A stretch of DNA of 64,000 bases from Streptomyces sp. SLBN-31 (lineage in GTDB: Bacteria > Actinomycetota > Actinomycetes > Streptomycetales > Streptomycetaceae): the NCBI RefSeq assembly GCF_006715395.1, contig NZ_VFNC01000001.1:2046001-2110000 (forward strand), written 5' to 3'. Shown piece after piece: positions 15,352-24,102 of the stretch. Made by a program: the position numbers and the translations under genes. Positions within the stretch are counted from its first letter, which is position 1, and the number at the start of each line of letters is the position of its first letter. The notes beneath the pieces were generated by a model. That model saw only the letters and a list, made by a program, of their open reading frames with translations, was not told the DNA's origin and did not search any database.

Positions 15352-16686
15352 ATGAGTCCCCCTGTCGCACCGGCCGGCTGGAGCCGCTGGCTGGTTCCCC
15401 CCGCCGCACTCTCCGTCCATCTCTCCATCGGCCAGGCCTACGCCTGGAGCGTGTTCAAGCCGCCCCTGGAGGCCGCGCTGGGTCTGAGCGGCACCGAGAG
15501 CGCGCTGCCCTTCCAGCTCGCCATCGTGATGCTCGGTCTGTCCGCCGCCTTCGGCGGCACACTGGTCGAACGCAACGGGCCGCGCTGGGCGATGACGGTG
15601 GCCCTGGTCTGCTTCTCCTCCGGCTTCCTGATCTCCGCCCTCGGCGCGGCCACCGAGCAGTACTGGCTGATCGTCCTCGGCTACGGCTTCGTCGGCGGCA
15701 TCGGTCTGGGCATCGGCTACATCTCCCCCGTCTCCACCCTGATCAAGTGGTTCCCCGACCGGCCGGGCATGGCCACCGGCATCGCCATCATGGGCTTCGG
15801 CGGCGGCGCGCTGATCGCCTCGCCCTGGTCGACGCAGATGCTCCAGTCGTTCGGCACCGACAGCTCCGGGATCGCGCTGGCGTTCCTCGTACACGGACTG
15901 ACGTACGCCGTCTTCATGTCGCTCGGGGTCCTGCTGGTACGGGTCCCGCGCACCGACAGGCCGGTCGAAGGGGCCCCGAGCGCCCTCCAGGGCCCGCAGG
16001 TCTCCGCCGGCAGCGCCCTGCGCACCCCGCAGTTCTGGTGCCTGTGGGTCGTGCTCTGCATGAACGTGACCGCCGGCATCGGCATCCTGGAGAAGGCCGC
16101 CCCGATGATCACGGACTTCTTCGCGGACACCTCGACCCCGGTGTCGGTGTCGGCCGCGGCGGGCTTCGTCGCCCTGTTGTCGGCCGCCAACATGGCGGGC
16201 CGCATCGGCTGGTCGTCCACCTCCGACCTGATCGGCCGCAAGAACATCTACCGCGTCTACCTCGGTGTCGGCGCGGTGATGTACGCGCTCCTCGCCCTGT
16301 TCGGCGACTCCTCCAAGCCGCTGTTCGTTCTGTGCGCGATGGTGATCCTGTCCTTCTACGGCGGCGGCTTCGCGACCGTCCCCGCCTATCTGAAGGATCT
16401 CTTCGGGACCTACCAGGTCGGCGCCATCCACGGCCGGCTGCTCACCGCCTGGTCCACGGCCGGAGTGCTCGGGCCGCTGATCGTGAACTGGATCGCCGAC
16501 CACCAGAAGGAGGCCGGCAAGAGCGGCGCGAGCCTGTACAGCCTGTCCTTCATGATCATGATCGGGCTGCTCGTCATCGGCTTCGTCGCCAACGAGTTCG
16601 TCCGGCCCGTCCATGCCCGCCACCACGTCCCCGCCCCGCGGGAGGAGGCCCTCGATGTCGAACGACAGCAGCCAGAGTCCGCCTGA
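15352..16686 (+). CDS. OFA-family MFS transporter (oxalate/formate antiporter type)
   Basis: 444 residues with twelve predicted membrane helices in the MFS fold. The first helix reads HLSIGQAYAWSVFKPPLEAAL, the OFA signature region, and GGIGLGIGYISPVSTLIKWFPDRPG is the conserved mid-protein motif. OFA members exchange oxalate and formate or carry related monocarboxylates. The ATG at 15352 was chosen because upstream codons are hydrophilic and unlike the family; no strong ribosome-binding site is visible before it. It is divergent from panE and formate dehydrogenase and is followed by a 44-residue small subunit whose gene overlaps its last 32 bases. Confidence 0.9.
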   Translation: MSPPVAPAGWSRWLVPPAALSVHLSIGQAYAWSVFKPPLEAALGLSGTESALPFQLAIVMLGLSAAFGGTLVERNGPRWAMTVALVCFSSGFLISALGAATEQYWLIVLGYGFVGGIGLGIGYISPVSTLIKWFPDRPGMATGIAIMGFGGGALIASPWSTQMLQSFGTDSSGIALAFLVHGLTYAVFMSLGVLLVRVPRTDRPVEGAPSALQGPQVSAGSALRTPQFWCLWVVLCMNVTAGIGILEKAAPMITDFFADTSTPVSVSAAAGFVALLSAANMAGRIGWSSTSDLIGRKNIYRVYLGVGAVMYALLALFGDSSKPLFVLCAMVILSFYGGGFATVPAYLKDLFGTYQVGAIHGRLLTAWSTAGVLGPLIVNWIADHQKEAGKSGASLYSLSFMIMIGLLVIGFVANEFVRPVHARHHVPAPREEALDVERQQPESA

Positions 16687-16789
16687 CCGGCGCCCGCTCA
16701 TCGCCTTCGCCTGGCTGTGGGTCGGGGCGCCGCTGGCCTACGGGCTGTACGAGCTGGTGCAGAAGGCGACGAAGCTCTTCACCGGGTGA
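16655..16789 (+). CDS. MFS transporter small subunit (44 residues)
   Basis: A small ORF, MSNDSSQSPPDRRPLIAFAW continuing to a C-terminal KATKLFTG. One hydrophobic segment (LIAFAWLWVGAPLAYGLYELV) spans the membrane. The start overlaps the OFA transporter by 32 bases and has a perfect ribosome-binding site, GGAGGAGG, inside that gene. Actinobacterial genomes often carry such a short single-helix protein straight after an OFA carrier, annotated as an MFS transporter small subunit. It probably stabilises or modulates the carrier. Translation is likely coupled. Confidence 0.8.
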   Translation: MSNDSSQSPPDRRPLIAFAWLWVGAPLAYGLYELVQKATKLFTG

Positions 16790-16960
16790 CGGGGGGTAAC
16801 TCCTGGAGAAGTGCTCGGGCGTCCCTTTTCTCCCCTTGGGACGATGACAGAATCCGACAACCCGGGCGCCCGTTTCCTGTCGCCTTACGTGCCGCCGTAC
16901 CCGTGAGTCACTGATCAGACTGGTGGATCCCGCAACCCACGGCACGAGGGGGACCACCCT

Positions 16961-17899
16961 ATGAACGGCTCGCGCATCGCCGCCGTCGGCCATTACCAGC
17001 CCGCCAGGGTGCTCACGAACGAGGACCTGGCGGGCATGGTCGACACCAGCGACGAGTGGATCACGTCCCGGGTCGGCATCCGCACACGGCACATCGCCGG
17101 CCCCGACGAGCCCGTCGACGAACTCGCCGCGCACGCCGCCGCCAAGGCGCTCGCCGGCGCCGGTCTCGCACCCGCCGACATCGACCTTGTGCTGGTCGCC
17201 ACGTCCACCGCCGTCGACCGCTCGCCCAACATGGCCGCCCGGGTCGCCGCCCGCCTCGGCATCCCCTCGCCCGCCGCGATGGACGTCAACGTCGTGTGCG
17301 CCGGCTTCACCCACGCCCTCGCCACCGCCGACCACGCCGTGCGCGCGGGCGCGTCCGCGCGGGCCCTGGTGATCGGCGCCGACAAGATGACCGATGTCAC
17401 CGACTGGACCGACCGCACCACCTGCGTACTCGTCGGCGACGGGGCGGGGGCCGCCGTCGTCGAGGCGTCCGAGGAGACCGGGATCGGGCCCGTGCTGTGG
17501 GGCTCGGTGCCCGAGATGGGACACGCCGTGCGCATCGAGGGCACGCCCGCGCGGTTCGCCCAGGAGGGGCAGAGCGTCTACCGGTGGGCCACCACCCAGT
17601 TGCCGCCCATCGCCCGCAAGGCCTGCGAGCGCGCCGGGCTCGAGCCCGCCGACCTCGCCGCCGTGGTGCTGCACCAGGCCAACCTCCGTATCATCGAGCC
17701 CCTCGCGGAGAAGATCGGCGCCGTCAACGCCGTCGTCGCGCGGGACGTCGTCGACTCCGGCAACACCTCGGCGGCGAGCATCCCACTCGCGTTCTCCAAG
17801 CTCGTCGAACAGGGCGCCGTCACCACCGGCGATCCGGTGCTGCTGTTCGGATTCGGCGGAAACCTTTCGTACGCCGGCCAGGTCGTCCACTGCCCGTGA
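16961..17899 (+). CDS. 3-oxoacyl-ACP synthase III family (KAS III / FabH-like)
   Basis: 312 residues, full FabH length. The catalytic triad is intact: Cys113 in VNVVCAGFTHAL, His238 in VLHQANLRI and Asn268 in DSGNTSAAS. The N-terminus shows DEWITSRVGIRTRHI, the motif of the ACP-interacting region. KAS III enzymes condense an acyl-CoA with malonyl-ACP. A stand-alone copy outside the fatty-acid operon is common in Streptomyces and may use unusual starters. The ribosome-binding site is GAGGGGG. The gene lies between the OFA carrier pair and the GntR regulator, but I see no direct functional tie to either. Confidence 0.92.
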   Translation: MNGSRIAAVGHYQPARVLTNEDLAGMVDTSDEWITSRVGIRTRHIAGPDEPVDELAAHAAAKALAGAGLAPADIDLVLVATSTAVDRSPNMAARVAARLGIPSPAAMDVNVVCAGFTHALATADHAVRAGASARALVIGADKMTDVTDWTDRTTCVLVGDGAGAAVVEASEETGIGPVLWGSVPEMGHAVRIEGTPARFAQEGQSVYRWATTQLPPIARKACERAGLEPADLAAVVLHQANLRIIEPLAEKIGAVNAVVARDVVDSGNTSAASIPLAFSKLVEQGAVTTGDPVLLFGFGGNLSYAGQVVHCP

Positions 17900-17960
17900 C
17901 CTGCCGATTCGAGCCGGTGTGACGCAGTCGATCCCTCAACCCACTGACTCTTGTGCGCCG

Positions 17961-17978
17961 TAGACTGTAGACGAAAGA
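17961..17978 (+). promoter_or_regulatory. Candidate GntR operator upstream of the GntR gene
   Basis: TAGACTGTAGACGAAAGA shares ACWGTMGACRAW with the sites at 15170-15187 and 48039-48056, and is followed by GACAATCCATACTGG, which resembles the outer parts of those sites. It is 64-81 bases upstream of the GntR start, so autoregulation is likely. Confidence 0.55.
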
Positions 17979-18041
17979 CAATCCATACTGGATGTTGTCC
18001 GGCTGCAGTTGCCCCGCGCTGCCCAGGAGGGGGACCGACCG

Positions 18042-18716
18042 ATGTTGTCGACAGGACTGCCGCAGGGTGCGGTTCCCAAGCTCGAACGCCCCGGCCCGCT
18101 GCGCGACCGCGTCTACGAGGCACTGCTCGAACTCATCACCACCCGCGCCCTCCAGCCCGGCCAGCACCTGGTGGAGAGCGAACTCGCCGGTCACCTGGGC
18201 GTGTCGCGCCAGCCGGTGCGGGAGGCGCTGCAGCGGCTCAACACCGAGGGCTGGGTCGATCTGCGGCCCGCCCAGGGCGCGTTCGTGCACGAGCCGACCG
18301 AGGACGAGGCGGACCAGCTCCTCACCGTCCGTACGCTGCTGGAGGCCGAGGCCGCCCGGCTGGCCGCCGCCAACGCGGGCAGCGCCGGCATCAAGGTGCT
18401 CGAAGAGCTGTGCGCCGAGGGCGAGAAGGCGGTGGCCGCGGACGACGTGGACGCCGCCGTCGCCATGAACGCCCGCTTCCACGCGAAGATCATGGAGCTG
18501 GCGGGCAACGCCGTCCTCGCCGAACTGGCCGCCCAGGTCGACCGCCGGGTGCGCTGGTACTACACGCCGATCGCCCGGCAGCGCGGACAGCAGTCCTGGA
18601 TCGAGCACCGCGCACTGATCGCGGCCGTCTCGGACCGCGACGAGGACCGGGCCACGCAACTGATGCGGGAGCATACGGAGCACACCCGCCGCTCGTACCA
18701 TCAGCGCGCCAAGTGA
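18042..18716 (+). CDS. GntR-family transcriptional regulator, FadR/FCD subfamily
   Basis: 224 residues from the ATG at 18042, preceded by AGGAGG. The N-terminal winged helix (residues 15-75) contains LVESELAGHLGVSRQPVREAL, the GntR recognition helix. The C-terminal FCD domain is all-helical, with the metal or ligand-binding pattern of aspartate and histidines (MNARFHAKIM, IEHRALIAAV, REHTEHTRRSY). FCD regulators usually sense carboxylates. The motif shared by its own upstream region and by the panE/OFA and ThDP-enzyme/sucC regions makes it the best candidate regulator of the oxalate/formate genes. The gene is followed by a hairpin that includes its stop codon. Confidence 0.92.
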   Translation: MLSTGLPQGAVPKLERPGPLRDRVYEALLELITTRALQPGQHLVESELAGHLGVSRQPVREALQRLNTEGWVDLRPAQGAFVHEPTEDEADQLLTVRTLLEAEAARLAAANAGSAGIKVLEELCAEGEKAVAADDVDAAVAMNARFHAKIMELAGNAVLAELAAQVDRRVRWYYTPIARQRGQQSWIEHRALIAAVSDRDEDRATQLMREHTEHTRRSYHQRAK

Positions 18717-18754
18717 CCGCCGCCGGGTAGCCCGTTCGCGTGCGGCGGGGTCAC
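18713..18754. terminator. Hairpin between the GntR and ltrA genes
   Basis: GTGACCGCCGC (18713-18723) pairs with GCGGCGGGGTCAC (18742-18754) apart from a two-base bulge. It lies between convergent genes and contains both stop codons, a typical shared terminator. Confidence 0.5.
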
Positions 18755-19926
18755 GGTACCGGCGTGACCGCCGGGGCCGCGGTCGTGCGCGGGGCCGTCC
18801 GTGCCTCGATCGCCAGCATGACCACCAACACCGCGACCAGGGCGAGCAGTTCGGCGACCGCCGACGCGTGGACGCCGATGAGCGCCGCGGCCAGGACGGT
18901 CGGGGCGGCGGCCGCCCGGAAGCGGACCGGGTACAGCCGCAGCACGGCCCGGAACGCCACGTCCCCCGCGAGGAAGAGCGCCACACCGCCCGCGAGCGCC
19001 AGCGCGGGACCGGTGTGCAGGTGCTCGGTGAGATGGCCGAGCGTCTTCTTCACGCCCGTGGCCAGGTAGGCGATGCCCAGCAGCATCGGCAGGAAGGCGT
19101 AGTAGTAGGCGTTCATGGCAAGACGCCAGCGACTCGGCGCCGGCGTCGCCCGGAACGCGGCCTCGGCGAGCTCCTCGTCCCGCACGAAGTACGTCCACCA
19201 CAGCGCGACCGCCAGCGCCAGCGAGAGGAACGCCCCGCCGAACAACCCCGGGGTGAGCGGCAGGTCGCCGATTCCGGTGCCGATCGCGATGACGGACTCG
19301 CCGAAAGCCACGATCAGCAGCAGCCCGTGCCGCTCCACGAAGTGCGCCGGGTCCAGCCGGCCCAGCTGCGCCCGCATGATGTCGGCCGACCGGCCGTCGG
19401 CCCGGCCGGGCCCGTGCTCGGCCAGGAACGGCGTCACGAACTGCAGCAGGAGTGCGAGCACCCACAGACCGTCCGCCGCCAGGCCGTCGACGAGGCCGGC
19501 CGCGGTCACGGACAGGGCGGCGAGCCCGTTCGGGACGCCGTACCAGACGGAGTCGCGGCCGTGGCTGCGGGTGTAGAGGGCGGTGTGCACGACCACGACC
19601 GCGAGGAAGCCGAGCCCGAAGACCACACCGGTGTCGTCGAAGACCCGCGGGATCGCCAGCGCGCAGACCAGGAACGCCCCCATGCCCAGCATCAGCAGCA
19701 ACCGGCGTGAGGGGCGGTCCGGCGGCACCTGGTTGGTGAGGTAGGCGTAGGCGCCGTACATCCAGAACAGCACCACGAAGATCAGGGCCACGCGCCCCGC
19801 GGTGGCGAAGGTCAGATCACCGGCGAGCAGCACGGTGAGCTGGGTGAGGGTGAAGACGAAGACCAGGTCGAAGAAGAGCTCCAACGTCGTGACCCTGCGG
19901 CCCGGTTCCTCCACTGCGCTGCCCAT
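18751..19926 (-). CDS. ltrA: Low temperature requirement protein A (LtrA) family membrane protein
   Basis: 391 residues from the ATG at 19926; the open frame continues upstream but the protein family starts near EPGRRVTTLELFFDLVFVF. The LtrA motifs are ELFFDLVFVFTLTQLT at the N-terminus and FVERHGLLLIVAFGESVIAIG in the middle, with about ten membrane helices. LtrA was named from Listeria growth at low temperature; its molecular activity is not established. It is convergent with the GntR gene and divergent from the ROK regulator, and does not look linked to either pathway. Confidence 0.9.
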   Translation of the reverse strand: MGSAVEEPGRRVTTLELFFDLVFVFTLTQLTVLLAGDLTFATAGRVALIFVVLFWMYGAYAYLTNQVPPDRPSRRLLLMLGMGAFLVCALAIPRVFDDTGVVFGLGFLAVVVVHTALYTRSHGRDSVWYGVPNGLAALSVTAAGLVDGLAADGLWVLALLLQFVTPFLAEHGPGRADGRSADIMRAQLGRLDPAHFVERHGLLLIVAFGESVIAIGTGIGDLPLTPGLFGGAFLSLALAVALWWTYFVRDEELAEAAFRATPAPSRWRLAMNAYYYAFLPMLLGIAYLATGVKKTLGHLTEHLHTGPALALAGGVALFLAGDVAFRAVLRLYPVRFRAAAAPTVLAAALIGVHASAVAELLALVAVLVVMLAIEARTAPRTTAAPAVTPVP

Positions 19927-20005
19927 GCCGTCCCCCTGTGTCCGTGGCCCCCTGCGGCGATGCCGACCAGATCGTAGGCGGTCCGGCGGCCGGGGGCCCG
20001 CCACT

Positions 20006-20036
20006 TTGTTTGTCCTGAGAGTGGAGAAAGTAGGGA
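20006..20036 (+). promoter_or_regulatory. Possible promoter for the ROK regulator
   Basis: TTGTTT (20006-20011) and TAGGGA (20031-20036) are 19 bases apart, giving an acceptable housekeeping-type promoter. A 10-base palindrome ATGAATTCAT (20036-20045) follows at the likely transcription start and could be an operator. Confidence 0.35.
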
Positions 20037-20134
20037 TGAATTCATGCACGGCTTCTTCTCAGTTCCGGCGTCCGCTGCTACGTTCCCCTCGAAAGCCCGA
20101 ACAACAGGCGGCCGATTGAGGCGGGGAGGGGCTC

Positions 20135-21325
20135 GTGAGACGCATGACGGCACGACCCGCCAACGCCCATCAGGCCAAGCTGCTCAAGCTGTTGCGCGAC
20201 GGAGGCCCCAACTCCCGCGCCCAGCTGGGCGACCAGGTCGACCTCTCGCGCTCCAAGCTGGCCGTGGAGGTGGACCGGCTCCTGGAGACGGGCCTGGTCG
20301 TGGCCGACGGACTCGCCGCCTCGCGCGGCGGGCGCCGCTCCCACAACGTCCGCCTCCATCCGAACCTGCGGTTCCTCGGCGTGGACATCGGCGCGACCTC
20401 GGTCGACGTCGCCGTCACCAATGCCGAGTTGGAGATCCTCGGACACGTCAACCAGCCGATGGACGTGCGCGAGGGCCCGGTCGCGGTCTTCGAGCAGGTC
20501 CTGTCCATGGCCGCCAAGCTGCGCGCCTCCGGGCTCGCGGAGGGCTTCGACGGCGCCGGCATCGGCGTCCCGGGGCCGGTCCGCTTCCCCGACGGCGTAC
20601 CGGTGGCTCCGCCGATCATGCCGGGCTGGGACGGCTTCCCGGTACGGGAGGCGCTCAGCCAGGAACTCGGCTGCCCGGTCATGGTCGACAACGACGTGAA
20701 CCTCATGGCGATGGGGGAGATGCACGCGGGCGTCGCGCGCTCCGTGGGCGACTTCCTCTGCGTCAAGATCGGCACCGGCATCGGCTGCGGCATCGTCGCC
20801 GGCGGTGAGGTCCACCGCGGCGTCACCGGCAGCGCGGGCGACATCGGGCACATCCAGGCCGTGCCCGACGGCCGCCCCTGCGCCTGCGGCAACCGGGGCT
20901 GTCTGGAAGCCCACTTCAGCGGGGCGGCCCTCGCCCGGGACGCCGTGGAGGCGGCCGGGCAGGGGCTGTCGGAGGAACTCGCCACCCGGCTCGCGGCGAG
21001 CGGCACCCTGACCGCCGTCGACGTCGCCGCCGCGGCCGCCGCGGGCGACGCCACCGCCCTCGATCTGATCCGCGAGGGCGGCAACCGCACCGGCCAGGTC
21101 ATCGCCGGCCTGGTCTCCTTCTTCAACCCCGGCCTGGTGGTGATCGGCGGCGGGGTGACCGGCCTCGGCCACACCCTGCTCGCCGCGATCCGCACCCAGG
21201 TCTACCGCCAGTCCCTGCCCCTCGCGACGGGCAACCTGCCCATCGTGCTGGGCGAGTTGGGGCCGACCGCCGGCGTCATCGGCGCGGCCCGGCTCATCAG
21301 CGACCACTTGTTCTCGCCCGCGTAA
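20135..21325 (+). CDS. ROK-family transcriptional regulator
   Basis: 396 residues from the GTG at 20135 with GGGGAGGGG upstream. Residues 10-65 form a winged helix (NAHQAKLLKLLRDGGPNSRAQLGDQVDLSRSKLAVEVDRLLETGLV). The remainder is the ROK sugar-kinase fold: the ATP-binding-like loop GVDIGATSVDVAVTN, then GIGVPGPV, then the zinc motif GRPCACGNRGCLEAHFSG and GLVVIGGGV. ROK repressors sense sugars; this one stands directly upstream of a sugar ABC importer and probably controls it. Its last codons are repeated several times downstream as a DNA repeat. Confidence 0.92.
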   Translation: MRRMTARPANAHQAKLLKLLRDGGPNSRAQLGDQVDLSRSKLAVEVDRLLETGLVVADGLAASRGGRRSHNVRLHPNLRFLGVDIGATSVDVAVTNAELEILGHVNQPMDVREGPVAVFEQVLSMAAKLRASGLAEGFDGAGIGVPGPVRFPDGVPVAPPIMPGWDGFPVREALSQELGCPVMVDNDVNLMAMGEMHAGVARSVGDFLCVKIGTGIGCGIVAGGEVHRGVTGSAGDIGHIQAVPDGRPCACGNRGCLEAHFSGAALARDAVEAAGQGLSEELATRLAASGTLTAVDVAAAAAAGDATALDLIREGGNRTGQVIAGLVSFFNPGLVVIGGGVTGLGHTLLAAIRTQVYRQSLPLATGNLPIVLGELGPTAGVIGAARLISDHLFSPA

Positions 21326-21450
21326 GCACCGGCTCGTCCGTATGTTCTCGCCTGCGTAAGCACCGCTCATCAGCGACTATCTGTTCTCGCCCGCGTAAGC
21401 ACCGCTCATCAGCGATCACTCGTTCTCGCCCGCGCAGCACCGGCTCAGCA
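21311..21450 (+). repeat. Tandem copies of the 3' end of the ROK gene
   Basis: TTCTCGCCCGCG(TAA)GCACCG recurs at 21311, 21345, 21384 and 21423, with spacings of 34, 39 and 39 bases. Copies 1 to 3 keep the TAA stop and the last has lost it. Between copies the segment CTCATCAGCGA also repeats, which in the first copy encodes the C-terminal Leu-Ile-Ser-Asp. The array sits in the 226-base gap before the ABC operon. Confidence 0.8.
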
Positions 21451-21551
21451 CATCGTTCGGCGTGTACGGCGCGCGGCTTCGCCGTGCCCCGGACTCCGCC
21501 TGCCCGCAACGCACCCTGCAACCGGCCCGTACGCCCGCCAAGGGGATCCGC

Positions 21552-23069
21552 ATGGCACCAGAACCACCGCTGCTCAGCATGTCCGGCATCACCAAGTCCT
21601 TCCCCGGGGTCCGGGCCCTCGACGGCGTCGACCTCGACGTCCAGGCCGCTGAGGTGCACTGCCTGCTCGGCCAGAACGGAGCCGGCAAGTCCACCCTCAT
21701 CAAGGTCCTGGCCGGCGCCCACCAGCCCGACACCGGCACCATCCGCTGGCGCGGCGAACCGGTCACCCTCCGCTCGCCGATCGCCGCCATGCGCCTCGGC
21801 ATCGCCACCATCTACCAGGAACTCGACCTGGTGGAGCACCTGTCGGTGGCCGAGAACGTCCACCTCGGGCACGAGCCGACCGCCGCCGGGTTCGTCGTAC
21901 GCAAGAAGGCGGCGAAGGCGTCGACCGCACGGCTTCTGAAGCGGCTCGGGCATCCCGAGATCGATCCCGCCCGCCTGGTGGGGGAGTTGTCCGCCGCCCA
22001 GCAGCAGATCGTGTCGATGGCCCGCGCCCTCTCCCACGACGTACGGCTCATCGTCATGGACGAGCCGTCCGCCGCCCTCGACCCCGACGAGGTCGACAAC
22101 CTCTTCCGGATCGTCGGCGACCTGACCGCCGACGGGGTCGCCGTCGTCTACATCTCCCACCGCCTGGAGGAGATCCGCCGCATCGGCGACCGTGTGACAG
22201 TGCTCAAGGACGGCCGGGCGGTGGCCGGCGGACTCCCCGCCAAGTCCACGCCGACCCGCGAGGTGGTCGCGCTGATGACGGGCCGCAACGTCGAGTACGT
22301 CTTCCCCGAGCGGCCCGCGTTGGCCGCCGGCGGACCGCCCCTGCTGGAGGTCCGGGGGCTCGCCAGGGAAGGGGAGTTCGCACCCCTCGACCTGGACGTA
22401 CGCCCCGGCGAGATCGTCGGTCTGGCCGGGCTCGTCGGCTCGGGACGCTCCGAGATCCTGGAGACCGTCTACGGCGCCCGCACACCCACCGCCGGTCAAG
22501 TCTGCGTCGACGGACGGACGTTGAGGCCGGGCAGCGTCCGGGCGGCCGTCCGCGCCGGCCTCGGGCTCGCCCCAGAGGAACGCAAGGCGCAGGCCCTGCT
22601 GATGCTGGAGTCCGTCACCCGCAACGTCTCGGTCTCCTCCATGTCCCGCTTCTCACGCGGCGGTTGGATCGACCGCCGGTCCGAGTCGGGGGCGGCGCGG
22701 GCGGCCACCCGCGAGTTGTCGCTGCGCCCCGACAACCCGTCGGTGCCGGTGCGCACCCTCTCCGGCGGCAACCAGCAGAAGGCCGTCCTGGCCCGCTGGC
22801 TGCTGCGCGGCTGCCGGGTCCTGCTGCTCGACGAACCGACCCGGGGCGTCGACGTCGGTGCCCGCGCCGAGCTCTACGCGGTCGTCCGCCGCCTCGCCGA
22901 CGAGGGCCTCGCCGTGCTGCTGGTCTCCAGCGAGGTGCCCGAGGTGCTCGGCCTCGCCGACCGCGTCCTGGTGCTCCGCGAGGGCCGCGTCGTCCACACG
23001 GCGCCGGCCCGCGAACTCGACGAACACCGCGTACTCAACCTGGTCATGGAAGGAAGCCCGGCGTCATGA
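21552..23069 (+). CDS. Sugar ABC transporter ATP-binding protein, CUT2 (RbsA/XylG) type
   Basis: 505 residues with two ABC domains in tandem, as in RbsA. Domain 1: Walker A GQNGAGKST near residue 41 and Walker B LIVMDEPSAALD. Domain 2 (from about residue 260): degenerate Walker A GLVGSGRSE, signature LSGGNQQKAVLARWL and Walker B VLLLDEPTRGVD. The ATG at 21552 follows AAGGGG. It energises import through the permease encoded next, with which it overlaps by ATGA. The ROK protein upstream is the likely regulator. Substrate is probably a monosaccharide or polyol. Confidence 0.95.
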   Translation: MAPEPPLLSMSGITKSFPGVRALDGVDLDVQAAEVHCLLGQNGAGKSTLIKVLAGAHQPDTGTIRWRGEPVTLRSPIAAMRLGIATIYQELDLVEHLSVAENVHLGHEPTAAGFVVRKKAAKASTARLLKRLGHPEIDPARLVGELSAAQQQIVSMARALSHDVRLIVMDEPSAALDPDEVDNLFRIVGDLTADGVAVVYISHRLEEIRRIGDRVTVLKDGRAVAGGLPAKSTPTREVVALMTGRNVEYVFPERPALAAGGPPLLEVRGLAREGEFAPLDLDVRPGEIVGLAGLVGSGRSEILETVYGARTPTAGQVCVDGRTLRPGSVRAAVRAGLGLAPEERKAQALLMLESVTRNVSVSSMSRFSRGGWIDRRSESGAARAATRELSLRPDNPSVPVRTLSGGNQQKAVLARWLLRGCRVLLLDEPTRGVDVGARAELYAVVRRLADEGLAVLLVSSEVPEVLGLADRVLVLREGRVVHTAPARELDEHRVLNLVMEGSPAS

Positions 23070-24085
23070 CGCAGCATGCCTCCCCGCCCCGGGACAACAC
23101 CGGCAAGGCACCGGCGACCGGCCGGGCACCCGCCTGGCGCGGTCTGCCGGCCCGGGTCGACGTCCGCACCCTCTCCCTCCTCGGTGTCCTCGCCGCGCTG
23201 GTCCTCATCGGCGGTGTCACCAAACCCGACGAGTTCCTCGACACCCGCAACCTCCAACTCGTCCTCACCCAGGCCTCGGTGATCGGTGTCGTCACCGTCG
23301 GCATGACCTTCGTCATCACCTCCGGCGGCATCGACCTCTCGGTCGGCGCGATCGTCGCCCTGTCCTCGGTGTGGGCGACGACGGTCGCCACCCAGGAGTA
23401 CGGCTTCGCGGGCGTCCTGTTCACCGCGGTGCTCGTCGGCGTGGGCTGCGGCCTGGTCAACGGCCTGCTCATCGCGTACGGCGGCATGGTGCCGTTCATC
23501 GCCACGCTGGCCATGCTGGCCTCCGCGCGCGGTCTCGCGCTGCAGATCACCGACGGCAAGACGCAGATCGTCACCATCACCGGCATCCTCGACCTCGGCG
23601 AACGCGACTCCTACGTGCTCGGCGTCCCGCCACTCGTCCTCGTGTTCGCGGTCGTGACGATCCTCGGCTGGCTGATCCTGAACCGCACCACCTTCGGCCG
23701 CCGCACCGTCGCGGTCGGCGGCAACGCGGAGGCCGCCCGGCTCGCCGGCATCGACGTGCGCCGCCAGCGCCTCTACCTGTACCTGCTGTCCGGGCTGTGC
23801 TGCGGCATCGCCGCCTTCCTGCTGATCATCCTGTCCGGCTCCGGCCAGAACACCAACGGCAACCTCTACGAACTCGACTCGATCGCGGCCGCGATCATCG
23901 GCGGCACGCTGCTCAGCGGGGGCCGCGGCACCATCACCGGCTCCGTGCTCGGCGTCCTGATCTTCACCACGATCACGGACATCTTCGCCCTGAACAACCT
24001 GCAGAGCGACGTCCAGCAGATCGCCAAGGGCGCGATCATCGTCGCCGCCGTGCTGGTCCAGCGCCGTACCGCGAGCACGACCTGA
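23066..24085 (+). CDS. Sugar ABC transporter permease, CUT2 (RbsC) type
   Basis: 339 residues from the ATG at 23066. About eight to ten membrane helices, with the RbsC-family motifs VGMTFVITSGGIDLSVGAIVAL, GLLIAYGGMVPFIATLAMLA, RTVAVGGNAEAARLAGIDVRR and AAIIGGTLLSGGRGTITGSVLG. It forms the membrane channel, presumably as a homodimer because only one permease gene is present. Translation is coupled to the ATPase gene by an ATGA overlap. Confidence 0.95.
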   Translation: MTQHASPPRDNTGKAPATGRAPAWRGLPARVDVRTLSLLGVLAALVLIGGVTKPDEFLDTRNLQLVLTQASVIGVVTVGMTFVITSGGIDLSVGAIVALSSVWATTVATQEYGFAGVLFTAVLVGVGCGLVNGLLIAYGGMVPFIATLAMLASARGLALQITDGKTQIVTITGILDLGERDSYVLGVPPLVLVFAVVTILGWLILNRTTFGRRTVAVGGNAEAARLAGIDVRRQRLYLYLLSGLCCGIAAFLLIILSGSGQNTNGNLYELDSIAAAIIGGTLLSGGRGTITGSVLGVLIFTTITDIFALNNLQSDVQQIAKGAIIVAAVLVQRRTASTT

Positions 24086-24102
24086 GGAAAGGGTTCACCG
24101 CC

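Noticed and set aside
16961..17899. Part of a polyketide or fatty-acid biosynthetic cluster
   Set aside because: No ACP, malonyl transferase or ketoreductase gene lies nearby; the KAS III gene stands alone.
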